A stretch of DNA of 39,044 nucleotides from Malaciobacter halophilus (GTDB taxonomy: Bacteria; Campylobacterota; Campylobacteria; Campylobacterales; Arcobacteraceae): positions 1 through 39,044 of the forward strand of contig NZ_NXIF01000016.1 of the NCBI RefSeq assembly GCF_002837275.1. Direction: 5' to 3'. This document shows positions 24,990-34,844 of the stretch, in pieces; the first letter of the stretch is position 1; the number at the start of each line of letters is the position of its first letter. Position numbers and translations under genes: made by a program. The notes beneath the pieces were generated by a model, which saw nothing but the letters and a program-made list of their open reading frames with translations, was not told the DNA's origin and did not search any database.

Positions 24990-26471
24990 TTAAAATCCTG
25001 AAATTTGAGTGTAATAAGTTATTATTTGAAGAAGTGGTTCAATTGTGAATATTGATGTAATTGTTATTACTGCACAAAAAATTGCTAAATACTTCATAAT
25101 TGGTGTAGCATTTTGTAAATATAACATTGGTTCATCTGGCTGTTTTAAAAACATATAAACTACTGGTTTTAGATAATAATAAGCTGCAATTGCTGAATTT
25201 ATTATCATCATAAAAGCTAAAAACATAAATCCTGCATTTACTGCACTTCCAATTAAATATAGTTTTCCCCAAAAAAGAGCAAAAGGTGGAAGTCCTGCCA
25301 GTGTTAACATAAATAAAGCCATAAGTACTGCAACTTTTGGAGAAGTTTTAATTAGCCCAGCATATTTTTGCATACTATGGTCACTTCCTTTATCATACTG
25401 TTTAGTTCTATTTAACCAAAGCATTGTGAATCCACCAAGATTAGTTATAAAAAACATAATCCAATATAAAAATAGAGCTTGTGTTGCTTGATTTGTACCT
25501 ATTAAAATAGCACCCATTGCAAATCCAGCATTTGATACAGATGAGTAAGCAAGCATTCTTTTTATATCATTTTGTAATAGTGCTATAATATTTGGTATTG
25601 TCATTGTTAAAATTACAATTGTATATAAAATTGTTTGTATAAATAAATCATTATTTACTATAAAAATCTCAAAAAATCTCAAAGCCACTACAAAAGCAGC
25701 AATTTTTGGAACAACTGATATGAATCCTGCTAAAGCAGAAGTTGAACCTTCATAAACATCAGCAACCCATAAATGAAAAGGGAAAAGTGAAAGTTTAAAT
25801 GCTAGGGCTGCAATAATAAATGTAGCTGCTATTAAAATTACAAAATAGTTTTCAAACTCTGTTTGAGTCAAAATCAAAGATATTTGACCTAACTCTACAC
25901 TTCCAGTTTGTGCATATAATATCATTGAACCAAAGGCAAAAAAAGCAGCTGTTAAAGCTCCCATTGTAAAATACTTAATTGCTGCTTCTATTGCATTTAA
26001 TCTATTATGCATAGCAATCATTGTGTATAAAGCTAATGAAGAAGTTTCTAAAGCTACAAAAATAAGTATTAAACTATCTGAACTTGCCATAAACTGAAAA
26101 CCAGCAACCATAAAAAGATATAAAGCAAAATACTCAGGGTATCTAAACTCTTGAAATCTTAGTTTTGCAAAACCTAAAATTATAAAGAAAATTGAAGCTA
26201 TTACAATTATTGCTTGTGCTAAAGTTGAAACTCCATCTACTAAAAGTAAATCAAAAAAGCCTCTTGCATCAGAGTTAAATCCAAAAACAAAACCTAAATC
26301 AACTATTAAAGCTAAAATAGTCAATGTTAAATACAAAGATTTATCTAATTTTTTTGTTGCTAAATCTACGCAAAGAATTATTAAAGCTGCAACAATTGCA
26401 ACTATCATTGGAGTAATTGTACTAAAATTTAAACTCGCAAAATCAATAGCTATTTTTGGTATTTCATTCAT
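24990..26471 (-). CDS. nuoN: NADH-quinone oxidoreductase subunit N
   Basis: A membrane arm subunit of complex I, one of three antiporter-like proton-pumping units. It has 493 residues and about 14 spans. The family motifs include the ALETSSLALYTM stretch with a conserved Glu, the lysine-containing FKLSLFPFHLWVADVYEG segment, and DIKRMLAYSSVSNAGF. The start overlaps the nuoM stop (ATGA). It is the last gene of the operon and is followed by a hairpin terminator. Confidence 0.97.
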   Translation of the reverse strand: MNEIPKIAIDFASLNFSTITPMIVAIVAALIILCVDLATKKLDKSLYLTLTILALIVDLGFVFGFNSDARGFFDLLLVDGVSTLAQAIIVIASIFFIILGFAKLRFQEFRYPEYFALYLFMVAGFQFMASSDSLILIFVALETSSLALYTMIAMHNRLNAIEAAIKYFTMGALTAAFFAFGSMILYAQTGSVELGQISLILTQTEFENYFVILIAATFIIAALAFKLSLFPFHLWVADVYEGSTSALAGFISVVPKIAAFVVALRFFEIFIVNNDLFIQTILYTIVILTMTIPNIIALLQNDIKRMLAYSSVSNAGFAMGAILIGTNQATQALFLYWIMFFITNLGGFTMLWLNRTKQYDKGSDHSMQKYAGLIKTSPKVAVLMALFMLTLAGLPPFALFWGKLYLIGSAVNAGFMFLAFMMIINSAIAAYYYLKPVVYMFLKQPDEPMLYLQNATPIMKYLAIFCAVITITSIFTIEPLLQIITYYTQISGF

Positions 26472-27997
26472 TTTTCTACCCCTGAGATACTGTTTAAATC
26501 AATTATCTTAGATTGAGCCTCTTTTGTAACTGTTTTAGCATTCATAATCTCAATAAGTTTAGAAACACTATTATTAACTGGGTCTAAGATTGGTTTTGGA
26601 TAAATACCTAAAACAACAACTAAAGCAACTAAAGGAATAAGTGCTGTTAGTTCTTTTTTATTTAAATCTTTTAAACTTCTGTTTTCATCCTTTGTAACTT
26701 CGCCAAAAAATGATTTTTTATACATTACAAGCATATATATAGCACCTAAGATTATCGTAAGTCCTGCAATTATTGCTAAAAATGGTGAATATTTAAAAAA
26801 TCCAAGCAAAGATAAAAACTCTCCTACAAAGCCAATAGTTAAAGGAAGTCCAATAGAGGCCATTAACATAATTGCGAAAATAGTTGCATATTTTGGCATT
26901 ACTTTTGCTAAACCACCAAATTCATTTATTTGTTTTGTATGCCTTCTATCATAAATAACTCCTACAAGCATAAATAATGCTCCTGAAACAATTCCATGAG
27001 AAAGCATCAAAAATATTGCTCCTGAAATACCTTCAACATTCAATGCAAATATTCCTAAAATTATAACTCCCATATGAGATACTGAAGAATAAGCTATAAC
27101 TTGTTTCATATCTTCTTGAGCAAAAGCAACCATTGCTGTATAAACAATAGCTATTAAAGCTAATATAGCCATAGGAAGTATCATATAAACACTTGCATCA
27201 GGAAATAAAGGTAAAGAAAATCTTACAAATCCATATGTTCCCATTTTTAATAAAACTGCTGCAAGTATTACAGAACCAATTGTAGGCGCTTGTCCATGGG
27301 CATAGGGAAGCCAAGTATGAAATGGAAACATTGGCACTTTAATAGCAAAACCTGCAAAAAATGCAAGAAATAGCATAAGTTGCATATCAAAAGGAAGCAA
27401 TAACATATTCCAATCAAGAATATTAAAACTCCAATTACCAGTAGTTTGAAAATAGATATACCCTAAATATAACATACCAATTAACATAACTAAAGAACCA
27501 AGAAAAGTATATAAAAAGAACTTAATTGCTGCATATATTCTTAGCTTTCCTCCCCAAGCACCAATAATATAAAGCATTGGTACAAGAGAAAGCTCCCAAA
27601 ATAAATAAAATATTATTGCATCTAATGCTAAAAATACACCAACCATAGTCATTTCTAAGAATAAAACAGTAATTATTAAATTTTTAACTGCTTTTTTCTC
27701 ACTAAGAGCAATTAGTGATACCATAGTCATAAAAGTAGTCATAATCACTAAAAATAGTGAAATCCCATCAACTCCTACAATATAATTAATTCCATAAGTT
27801 GGAATAACTAATACTTGTTGCAAAAACTGCATATCTGGGTTAGAAACATCAAAATTTATCCAAAGTATTATACTTATAATAAACTCTATTGCTGTTGCTA
27901 AAATTCCATATGCTTTTATAGAATCATCACTTACTAAAAATCCTATAAATGCTGCAAAGAAAGGGAAAAATATCAATATTGATAAAATATAATCCAT
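26468..27997 (-). CDS. nuoM: NADH-quinone oxidoreductase subunit M
   Basis: An antiporter-like membrane subunit of complex I, with 509 residues. Typical elements are YLFWELSLVPMLYIIG with the conserved Glu, KVPMFPFHTWLPYAHGQAP and DMKQVIAYSSVSHMG. Discontinuous helices with the conserved Lys and Glu residues form the proton channel. It lies 13 bases after nuoL and overlaps nuoN by four bases. Confidence 0.98.
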   Translation of the reverse strand: MDYILSILIFFPFFAAFIGFLVSDDSIKAYGILATAIEFIISIILWINFDVSNPDMQFLQQVLVIPTYGINYIVGVDGISLFLVIMTTFMTMVSLIALSEKKAVKNLIITVLFLEMTMVGVFLALDAIIFYLFWELSLVPMLYIIGAWGGKLRIYAAIKFFLYTFLGSLVMLIGMLYLGYIYFQTTGNWSFNILDWNMLLLPFDMQLMLFLAFFAGFAIKVPMFPFHTWLPYAHGQAPTIGSVILAAVLLKMGTYGFVRFSLPLFPDASVYMILPMAILALIAIVYTAMVAFAQEDMKQVIAYSSVSHMGVIILGIFALNVEGISGAIFLMLSHGIVSGALFMLVGVIYDRRHTKQINEFGGLAKVMPKYATIFAIMLMASIGLPLTIGFVGEFLSLLGFFKYSPFLAIIAGLTIILGAIYMLVMYKKSFFGEVTKDENRSLKDLNKKELTALIPLVALVVVLGIYPKPILDPVNNSVSKLIEIMNAKTVTKEAQSKIIDLNSISGVEK

Positions 27998-28010
27998 ATA
28001 ACTAAACCTT

Positions 28011-29876
28011 TTAATTTATAAATGCAAGAGTTACACTTAAAAATAGTATAAATGCTACACCAACTGCCATAACTCTTAAAGTATGAGACAAATTTCCTGA
28101 TTGAATTGGTGCTGAATGAACACCAGTTTTATAAACAGTTCTTGCTATTAGGTCAACTGTTGCATCAACAATCTTCATATCAATAACTTTATAAGCAAAT
28201 CTTGATAATAAAAAGTATGATTTACATATGACTTTTTCATAAAATTGTGGAATAAAATATTGATTTATCAATATCTTGTAAATAGTACTATTTTGCCACT
28301 GTTTAGAAAAACCACCATTTTTATATTTAAATACAGCAAAACCTATTCCAAACAATGCAATTGCACTAGTAACTGCAATAAGAATATAAGCCGTTGAATG
28401 AGTAATATTTGAAGCTTCCCATGTTGGTAAAATGTAAGTTACCATATTTACAAATGAATGTTCAAACCAACCTAAAATAACTGCCAATAAAGCAAGAGGA
28501 ATCATAGCTGCGATAACAAAAGGGTACGTTTCATGTGGATGATAACCAAACTCTTCATATTTAGGTTTTGTAAAAAACACTTGCATAATAAGTCTAAAAG
28601 AGTAAAAAGCAGTTAATCCAGCAGTTATCCATAAAATAACCCATAAAAAAATAGCATCTGCATTAAAAGCTGCTTCTAAAATCTTATCTTTTGAGTAAAA
28701 CCCAGCAAGAGGGAAAATACCTGCTAAAGCAACTGAAGCAATAATCATAATAATTGCAGTTGATTTCATTTTGTTATATAAACCACCCATTTTTCTAATA
28801 TCAAGCTCATTACTCATCGCATGCATAACATTACCTGCTCCTAAAAATAGAACTGATTTGAAAAAAGCGTGAGTTACTAAATGAAATAGTGCAACCCAAT
28901 AAGCACCAAGTCCAGCAGCAACAAACATATACCCAAGTTGTGATAAAGTCGAATAAGCAATAATCTTTTTCATATCATTATTTACTAATGCCATTGTTGC
29001 AGCAAAAATAGCAACAAATGCTCCCAAGCAAGCAATGAAATATCCCACTTCAGGAATAGTAGTATAAATCTCATTTGCCCTTACTAATAAATAAACTCCA
29101 GCTGTCACCATTGTAGCAGCATGAATTAAAGCAGATACAGGTGTTGGTCCTTCCATTGCATCAGCAAGCCATGTATGAAAAGGAAATTGTGCTGATTTTC
29201 CCATTGCTCCAATAAATAAGAATACTCCTATTAATCCAATCATAAAACCACTTAAAGAGTCAATATTTGAAAATACAATGTCGTATTGTAAACTTCCAAT
29301 ATTCCAATAAATTAAAAAGATTCCTACTAACATCCCTAAATCAGCAATTCTATTCATAATAAAAGCCTCATTAGCAGCCCAAGCAGCAGAGTTTTTATGA
29401 TACCAAAATCCAATTAATAGCCAAGAACAAAGCCCTACGCCTTCCCATCCTATAAAAAGTCCTGCAAAGTTATCTGACATTACTAATATGAGCATTGAAA
29501 ATACAAAAGCACTTAAATAAGAAAAATATCTATTAAATCCCTTATCATGTTCCATATAGCCTATTGAATGAATATGAACCATTGTAGAAACTATTGTTAC
29601 AACACTCATCATTACTACACTTACGTGATCAACTACAAAACCAAAAGGGATATCAATATTTCCAACAACAATCCAATCAAGCATTCTTACATGAATAATT
29701 TCATTTGTTTTATATACAAAATATAATAAATTTAATGTAGCAATAGTAGAGACTGCTAACATAAATGATGTAAAAATACCTGTAATGATATTTTTTTTAC
29801 TCATTGCAAAAACTGCTGCAAACAAAGAGCCAACAAGAGGTGCAAATAACGCTATATATAGATATTTTTCCATCAT
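28011..29876 (-). CDS. nuoL: NADH-quinone oxidoreductase subunit L
   Basis: The distal antiporter-like subunit of complex I, with 621 residues and the long C-terminal lateral helix region typical of NuoL. Motifs: FIGWEGVGLCSWLLIGFW, KSAQFPFHTWLADAMEGPTP, HAATMVTAGVYLL and DMKKIIAYSTLSQLGYM. Two ATG codons stand in a row at the start; the first abuts the nuoK stop with a one-base overlap. Confidence 0.98.
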   Translation of the reverse strand: MMEKYLYIALFAPLVGSLFAAVFAMSKKNIITGIFTSFMLAVSTIATLNLLYFVYKTNEIIHVRMLDWIVVGNIDIPFGFVVDHVSVVMMSVVTIVSTMVHIHSIGYMEHDKGFNRYFSYLSAFVFSMLILVMSDNFAGLFIGWEGVGLCSWLLIGFWYHKNSAAWAANEAFIMNRIADLGMLVGIFLIYWNIGSLQYDIVFSNIDSLSGFMIGLIGVFLFIGAMGKSAQFPFHTWLADAMEGPTPVSALIHAATMVTAGVYLLVRANEIYTTIPEVGYFIACLGAFVAIFAATMALVNNDMKKIIAYSTLSQLGYMFVAAGLGAYWVALFHLVTHAFFKSVLFLGAGNVMHAMSNELDIRKMGGLYNKMKSTAIIMIIASVALAGIFPLAGFYSKDKILEAAFNADAIFLWVILWITAGLTAFYSFRLIMQVFFTKPKYEEFGYHPHETYPFVIAAMIPLALLAVILGWFEHSFVNMVTYILPTWEASNITHSTAYILIAVTSAIALFGIGFAVFKYKNGGFSKQWQNSTIYKILINQYFIPQFYEKVICKSYFLLSRFAYKVIDMKIVDATVDLIARTVYKTGVHSAPIQSGNLSHTLRVMAVGVAFILFLSVTLAFIN

Positions 29877-30175
29877 TAGCCTTTTAATCTTTGCATACTA
29901 TCTAAGTTAATAGTACCTGTTTTTTTATACCATAAAATAAGAAGTCCCAAACCAATAGCAACTTCACTTGCTGCAATTGCTACTATAAAAAAAGCAAACA
30001 TTTGTCCAGTTAAATCCCCATGAAATTTTGAAACAGCTGCTAAACCTATATTTACAGAATTTAACATTATCTCAGTTGAAAAAAATAGCATTAGAAGATT
30101 TTTTCTTCTTATTACTCCTAATAAACCAATACAAAATATCAAAGTTGAAAGGATTAAATATGCATTTAGACTCAT
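29876..30175 (-). CDS. nuoK: NADH-quinone oxidoreductase subunit K
   Basis: A 99-residue, three-span membrane subunit. The conserved glutamates lie in the second and third spans (FFSTEIMLNSVNI and AIAASEVAIGLGL), part of the proton path. The sequence pattern is characteristic and the length is normal. The start overlaps nuoJ by four bases (ATGA). Confidence 0.98.
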   Translation of the reverse strand: MSLNAYLILSTLIFCIGLLGVIRRKNLLMLFFSTEIMLNSVNIGLAAVSKFHGDLTGQMFAFFIVAIAASEVAIGLGLLILWYKKTGTINLDSMQRLKG

Positions 30176-30732
30176 CTTTCTTCCTTTAACTTATCAATTT
30201 CATTTTCACTTAATTCTGAGTATGAAGTATCCATCTTTTTACTAGCTAAAATAATTCCACCAATCATTGCAACAAGTAACATCACCGCTGCAATTTCAAA
30301 AGGAATTAAGTATTTAGTAAATAAAACAACTCCCACATCTTGTGTATTTCCCCATTCTGGATGAACTGGTAAATTAGCTTGTACATTTTGACCAATAATA
30401 GGAGATACAAAAATAACTACTATTAACAAAGCAATAAGTCCACTTAATAAAAACACTAGCCTAGGGTTTTTAATACTTTCTTTTACAGTTGACAAGGAGT
30501 CAAAAAACATCATTCCAAAAGCATAAAGAGCAACAACAGCTCCTGTATAAACAACAATTTGAACTGCTCCTAAAAATTCAGCATCTAATAAAAAGAAAAA
30601 TGCTGAAATAAATATCATACCAGCAGCTAATGCACTTAAAGCATACAAAGCATTATTTGTAAATACTGTAATTAAAAACATAATAACTGTTAAAGTGGCA
30701 AATAGATAAAACGCTACTACTTCAAACAACAT
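30172..30732 (-). CDS. nuoJ: NADH-quinone oxidoreductase subunit J
   Basis: A 186-residue membrane subunit with five spans. The third span holds the conserved AVQIVVYTGAVVALYAFGMM stretch, in which a pi-bulge helix couples quinone chemistry to the membrane arm. It starts 8 bases after nuoI with GAGAGAAG upstream and overlaps nuoK. Confidence 0.97.
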   Translation of the reverse strand: MLFEVVAFYLFATLTVIMFLITVFTNNALYALSALAAGMIFISAFFFLLDAEFLGAVQIVVYTGAVVALYAFGMMFFDSLSTVKESIKNPRLVFLLSGLIALLIVVIFVSPIIGQNVQANLPVHPEWGNTQDVGVVLFTKYLIPFEIAAVMLLVAMIGGIILASKKMDTSYSELSENEIDKLKEER

Positions 30733-30740
30733 CTTCTCTC

Positions 30741-31364
30741 CTAATACTGTAATGGAGTCTTTTTGATTTTTTCATCAGCATCAGGTGATACTGCTCCAAA
30801 ACCTTCATACTCTTTTTGTAAATGTAACTTATCAAGTGGTGTTAATAAATCCTCTTTTAAAGCAAAGTGTGCTCTTTGTTCTGAAGCATTTTCATATCTT
30901 CCTCCATGAACAATTGCAAGTTCAGGACAAACTTCTGCACAATAACCACAAAAAATACACCTTCCCATATTAATTGTGTACTCTAAAACCTCTTTTCTTG
31001 AATTCTCATCAATTTTTGTATCCATTTTAATACAATTTGAGATACAAATTTTCTCACAAAGTCCACACCCAATACATCTATTTTCTCCTGATTCTAATAG
31101 TGCTAAAAGCTTATGAACAGCTCTATATCTAGGTCCAATTGGTAACTTTTCAGCTGGGTATTGAACTGTGTGCATCTTACCTTTAAATAAAGCCTCTTTC
31201 ATCATATTAAAAGTTATTTTAAGTCCTGTAAAAAGCTCTTTTTTAAAACTTCTTTTTATAACTTGCTTGAAAACTTCTTTATTTGTTTTAGGATAATCAT
31301 TATCTTGGACAGTTATATAGTTTTGTACACCAACATTTCTATTTTTAAACTCTTCTAAACCCAT
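30741..31364 (-). CDS. nuoI: NADH-quinone oxidoreductase subunit I (two 4Fe-4S clusters)
   Basis: It carries clusters N6a and N6b that pass electrons towards quinone. With the start chosen here, the cysteines are 97, 100, 103, 107 and 136, 139, 142, 146 (CIGCGLC and CIFCGYC patterns). The longer open frame starting at 31448 would run into nuoH; the ATG at 31364 has TTAGGAG upstream and starts 8 bases after the nuoH stop, so the 207-residue form is preferred. The first cluster has Ile after the fourth cysteine where Pro is usual. Confidence 0.96.
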   Translation of the reverse strand: MGLEEFKNRNVGVQNYITVQDNDYPKTNKEVFKQVIKRSFKKELFTGLKITFNMMKEALFKGKMHTVQYPAEKLPIGPRYRAVHKLLALLESGENRCIGCGLCEKICISNCIKMDTKIDENSRKEVLEYTINMGRCIFCGYCAEVCPELAIVHGGRYENASEQRAHFALKEDLLTPLDKLHLQKEYEGFGAVSPDADEKIKKTPLQY

Positions 31365-31372
31365 TTTAACTC

Positions 31373-32365
31373 CTAAAACATCATTACAAAACCAGTAATA
31401 AGAATATTTATTACTGCAAGTGGCATTAATATTTTCCAACATAACCACATTAACTGGTCAGGTCTAATATGTGGCCATGAAGCTCTTGTCCATAAAAAGA
31501 AAAAGATTAAAAACATCACTTTTAAAACAATTGCTAAACCACCAGGAATAAACCATAAATCATTAAAACCTCCAAGGAAAATTAGTGAAACTAAAAAACA
31601 TACAGTAAATAAATTCGCATACTCACCAATAAAAAACATTCCCCATCTAAGACCTGAATACTCTGTTGCATAACCTGCTACAATCTCAGCTTCATGCTCT
31701 AATAAATCAAATGGCGTTCTATTTGTTTCTGCAAATCCTGCAATAACAAATAAAATAAAAGCTAAGGGTTGTGACCAAATTAGCCATGAAGTAAATCCTC
31801 CTGTTTGATAGTTATTAATATCAATTAAAGATAGACTTCCTACTAACATCAAAGGAGCTAAAAGAGAAAGCCCTGAAACCACCTCATAAGATAGTAATTG
31901 AATAGCAGTTCTAGCTCCACCTAAAAGTGACCACTTGTTCGCACTACTCATTCCACCTAAAAGAGGACCATAAAGACCAACAGAAGCAACTCCTAATACA
32001 AATAAAACTCCTACATTAATATCTGAAATAATAGGTCTTATTACATACCCAAACATCTCAAACTCTGGGAAAAAAGGAACTGCACTCATTGCAATAAATG
32101 CAGTTGCTGCTGTAATAATAGGAGCAATCATAAAAACAGGTCTTGCTGCATTTTGTGGAACAAAATCCTCTTTTGTAAAAAGTTTTATACCATCAGCAAC
32201 TAACTGCAAAAGCCCATAAGGTCCAACATTTGAAGGTCCTAATCTTCTTTGCATATAAGCTAAAACTTTTCTTTCTATATAAGTAGTAAATCCTGCTAAT
32301 GCAGAAAAAACTGCTAAGATTACAACTGCTTTAACTACTGTTTCAATAATAATACTAGTTTCCAT
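31373..32365 (-). CDS. nuoH: NADH-quinone oxidoreductase subunit H
   Basis: The membrane subunit that forms much of the quinone-binding chamber, with 330 residues and about eight spans. Strong marks are YIERKVLAYMQRRLGPSNVG, ADGIKLFTKED, and FAETNRTPFDLLEHEAEIVA with several conserved acidic residues of the E-channel. It starts one base after the nuoG stop. Confidence 0.98.
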   Translation of the reverse strand: METSIIIETVVKAVVILAVFSALAGFTTYIERKVLAYMQRRLGPSNVGPYGLLQLVADGIKLFTKEDFVPQNAARPVFMIAPIITAATAFIAMSAVPFFPEFEMFGYVIRPIISDINVGVLFVLGVASVGLYGPLLGGMSSANKWSLLGGARTAIQLLSYEVVSGLSLLAPLMLVGSLSLIDINNYQTGGFTSWLIWSQPLAFILFVIAGFAETNRTPFDLLEHEAEIVAGYATEYSGLRWGMFFIGEYANLFTVCFLVSLIFLGGFNDLWFIPGGLAIVLKVMFLIFFFLWTRASWPHIRPDQLMWLCWKILMPLAVINILITGFVMMF

Positions 32366-32366
32366 T

Positions 32367-34844
32367 TTAAGCCTTTGTAAGTGAAGCTCTTATAAATCTA
32401 TATGAATCAAAAAGCTCTTTTGTTCCATAAGATTTATCAAAGGTAGAAACATATGCTATTTCACCATCAATTTGTTCATCAATAAAAACATCTAAATCAA
32501 ATGTTTTATTCTTTGTTAGAACTCTAACTTTGCTATTTTGTTCTAATTGTAATTTATTAAAAAGTTTTTCAGACATATAAATACCAGTTTTTGCTTTTCT
32601 TTCAAACTCATGAGATTTTGCTACAAACTCATTAAAAAGATTCATAGGATTTGCTCTATAAATAATAAACTCATCTTTATGTTCTTGAACATTTAAAATC
32701 TCTGTTTTTTCAAAACTATTATCTATTTGAACATCTATATTATCTAAAATATATCCTCTATGTTCATTTGCATCATTTGAAAAATAGTTTGCTAAAGAAT
32801 CAAACTCTATTTGTTTAAATCCACTTGTAGTTGGAAGCTTTGAAGTATAATCAATTGTATACTCTTGCTTTTTAGATAGTAACTCATTTGCAATATCATT
32901 TAATATATAACCTTTATAAGGTAAAGCAGCATTTGTAGGAACAACTCTTTTATCTATATTTACAAAAGTTCCTTCTTGCTGATTTAATGCTGGCATATCT
33001 AAGTTTCCATCACCTAAAGCACTTAATTCATAATCTGCTTTTTCATTATAACCAATAGCAAAACCTTCTACTTTCTCATCTAATTGGCAAATTAAACTAA
33101 CACCTAAAGTATTTGTTTTAGTAGGGATAATTAAAATATCAAACTTTGTATATTTATCAATCATAGCACAAAGTTTTGCTAATGTTTTATAATTTGGATG
33201 AGTTATTACATCTTCACCTATTATTAATGAAAACTTATCTTTTTTAACAAGCATTGACTCAACTAAATCATAAAAGTTTTCATCAAGTCCTACTTCATCT
33301 AAAAGTTTACAGTAACTATACTCTACTTCTTTTTCTTCTTTTTTTGTTACTAACTTTTTAACCTCTTTTTCTTCACCACTATCTTCATCTAAGACTTTTT
33401 CTATTACTTGTTCTTTTTTTGTTTCAACTACTGTTTTAACTCTTTTCTCTTTTAAAGATTGAAGATATGTCTTAATATCTTCAGGTAAACTTTCATCTGC
33501 AAAAATATCTAAAAGAAGATACAAAATAGCCTCTTCTTTTAAAGGTTGATGATATATAAACTCTGTTGTTTTACCTTTTTTACCAATCTTTTCCATAATT
33601 GGATCAACAATTGGATGGAAATATAATCCAGCACCCTTATTTAAAATAATAGAGTTATTAAAAGCATATCTTGCATGTGGTAAATCATATTTTAAAAATG
33701 AACCTAATGAAATCACAAAATTTGATTCATGTACACTATTTAAAGTTGCTGAATAAAGATTTTTTCCACTTATTAAACTATACTCTTTTAAAAATCTTTG
33801 ATATTTAAAAGCCTCATCATTTACTAACTTAAAGTTATGCTCTTCTTTTAATTTTTGTAAAATCAATGCCTCTTCATTAGTAATAAATGAGTTAAATTTT
33901 ATAGTTTTTGCTTTTTTAAAAGCCTCAATTGCTTCTAGAAAAGACTTTTCATCTTTTTGTTGTACATCATTTTCAAAATCATAAGCAAATCTTGCCGCTC
34001 CATTTAATGTAACATAATGATGGTCATTTGTAACTCTATAAATTTTTAATTTGTCATGATTTTGTATTGATTCATGTTTTCTTTCATAATACATCAAAGC
34101 ACAATCACTTGAGTGAGGATTTGATGCAGGAATTTTTGTTAATTCCCATGCATTTGATTTATATTGAAAATCATTTGATACAAGTGCTCCAACAGGACAA
34201 ACAGAGATACACTCTCCACAATCTGTACATGAGTTTTCATCAAAACCAATAAGAGATTTATTGAGCTTATTCCACATTGAATAAGCATCTTTTGGCATAC
34301 TATCTTTAAAAGTTTTTGAGATTGCATCAGAACCTCTTTTTACTGTACTTAAAGCACTTGAACCTATCATATCCTTACATACAGTTACACACTTTTCACA
34401 AACTATACATAAACCTGGGTCATAATTCATAACTCCCCAATGCTGAGTTGGTCTTGGCACATCTTTAATTGAATAACTTTGAGAATCTACTTTCATATAT
34501 AAAGTATAATTTTGTAACTCACACTCACCACTTTGGTCACATACTCCACATTGTAATGGGTGATTTACATCATATACCTCCATTATTGCTCTTCTTTCTT
34601 TAGCAATATTTTCAGTAGTTGTTTTTACTTGCATACCATCTTTAGCTTTTGCATTACATGCATATACTTGTTTTCCATCAGCTTCAACTAAACATAATCT
34701 ACAAGCAAGAGTGGGAGAACACCTAGTTAAATAACAAATAGCTGGAACAAAAATACCATTTGCTCTTGCAATATTTAATAGACTCTCTCCCTCTTTTGCC
34801 TTACAAAGTTTCCCATCAATCTCTAAAGATATTAAATCACTCAC
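32367..34844 (-). CDS. nuoG: NADH-quinone oxidoreductase subunit G (divergent, with charged insertion)
   Basis: A large iron-sulfur subunit of the peripheral arm, 825 residues. The 2Fe-2S site is Cys37, 48, 51, 63. His95 with Cys99, 102 and 108 is the HxxxC-xx-C-x5-C site. Two further 4Fe-4S motifs are at 146-156 and 206-216. The extra cluster N7 motif of E. coli NuoG is not seen. The molybdopterin-like C-terminal region is divergent and interrupted by a Lys/Glu-rich stretch of about 45 residues near the middle (around 465-515). The start is GTG, overlapping the upstream gene by four bases (GTGA). It probably receives electrons from the two unusual subunits encoded upstream. Confidence 0.95.
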   Translation of the reverse strand: MSDLISLEIDGKLCKAKEGESLLNIARANGIFVPAICYLTRCSPTLACRLCLVEADGKQVYACNAKAKDGMQVKTTTENIAKERRAIMEVYDVNHPLQCGVCDQSGECELQNYTLYMKVDSQSYSIKDVPRPTQHWGVMNYDPGLCIVCEKCVTVCKDMIGSSALSTVKRGSDAISKTFKDSMPKDAYSMWNKLNKSLIGFDENSCTDCGECISVCPVGALVSNDFQYKSNAWELTKIPASNPHSSDCALMYYERKHESIQNHDKLKIYRVTNDHHYVTLNGAARFAYDFENDVQQKDEKSFLEAIEAFKKAKTIKFNSFITNEEALILQKLKEEHNFKLVNDEAFKYQRFLKEYSLISGKNLYSATLNSVHESNFVISLGSFLKYDLPHARYAFNNSIILNKGAGLYFHPIVDPIMEKIGKKGKTTEFIYHQPLKEEAILYLLLDIFADESLPEDIKTYLQSLKEKRVKTVVETKKEQVIEKVLDEDSGEEKEVKKLVTKKEEKEVEYSYCKLLDEVGLDENFYDLVESMLVKKDKFSLIIGEDVITHPNYKTLAKLCAMIDKYTKFDILIIPTKTNTLGVSLICQLDEKVEGFAIGYNEKADYELSALGDGNLDMPALNQQEGTFVNIDKRVVPTNAALPYKGYILNDIANELLSKKQEYTIDYTSKLPTTSGFKQIEFDSLANYFSNDANEHRGYILDNIDVQIDNSFEKTEILNVQEHKDEFIIYRANPMNLFNEFVAKSHEFERKAKTGIYMSEKLFNKLQLEQNSKVRVLTKNKTFDLDVFIDEQIDGEIAYVSTFDKSYGTKELFDSYRFIRASLTKA

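Noticed and set aside
31364-31448. 28-residue N-terminal extension of NuoI
   Set aside because: It lies within nuoH coding sequence, does not resemble NuoI, and the ATG at 31364 has TTAGGAG upstream.
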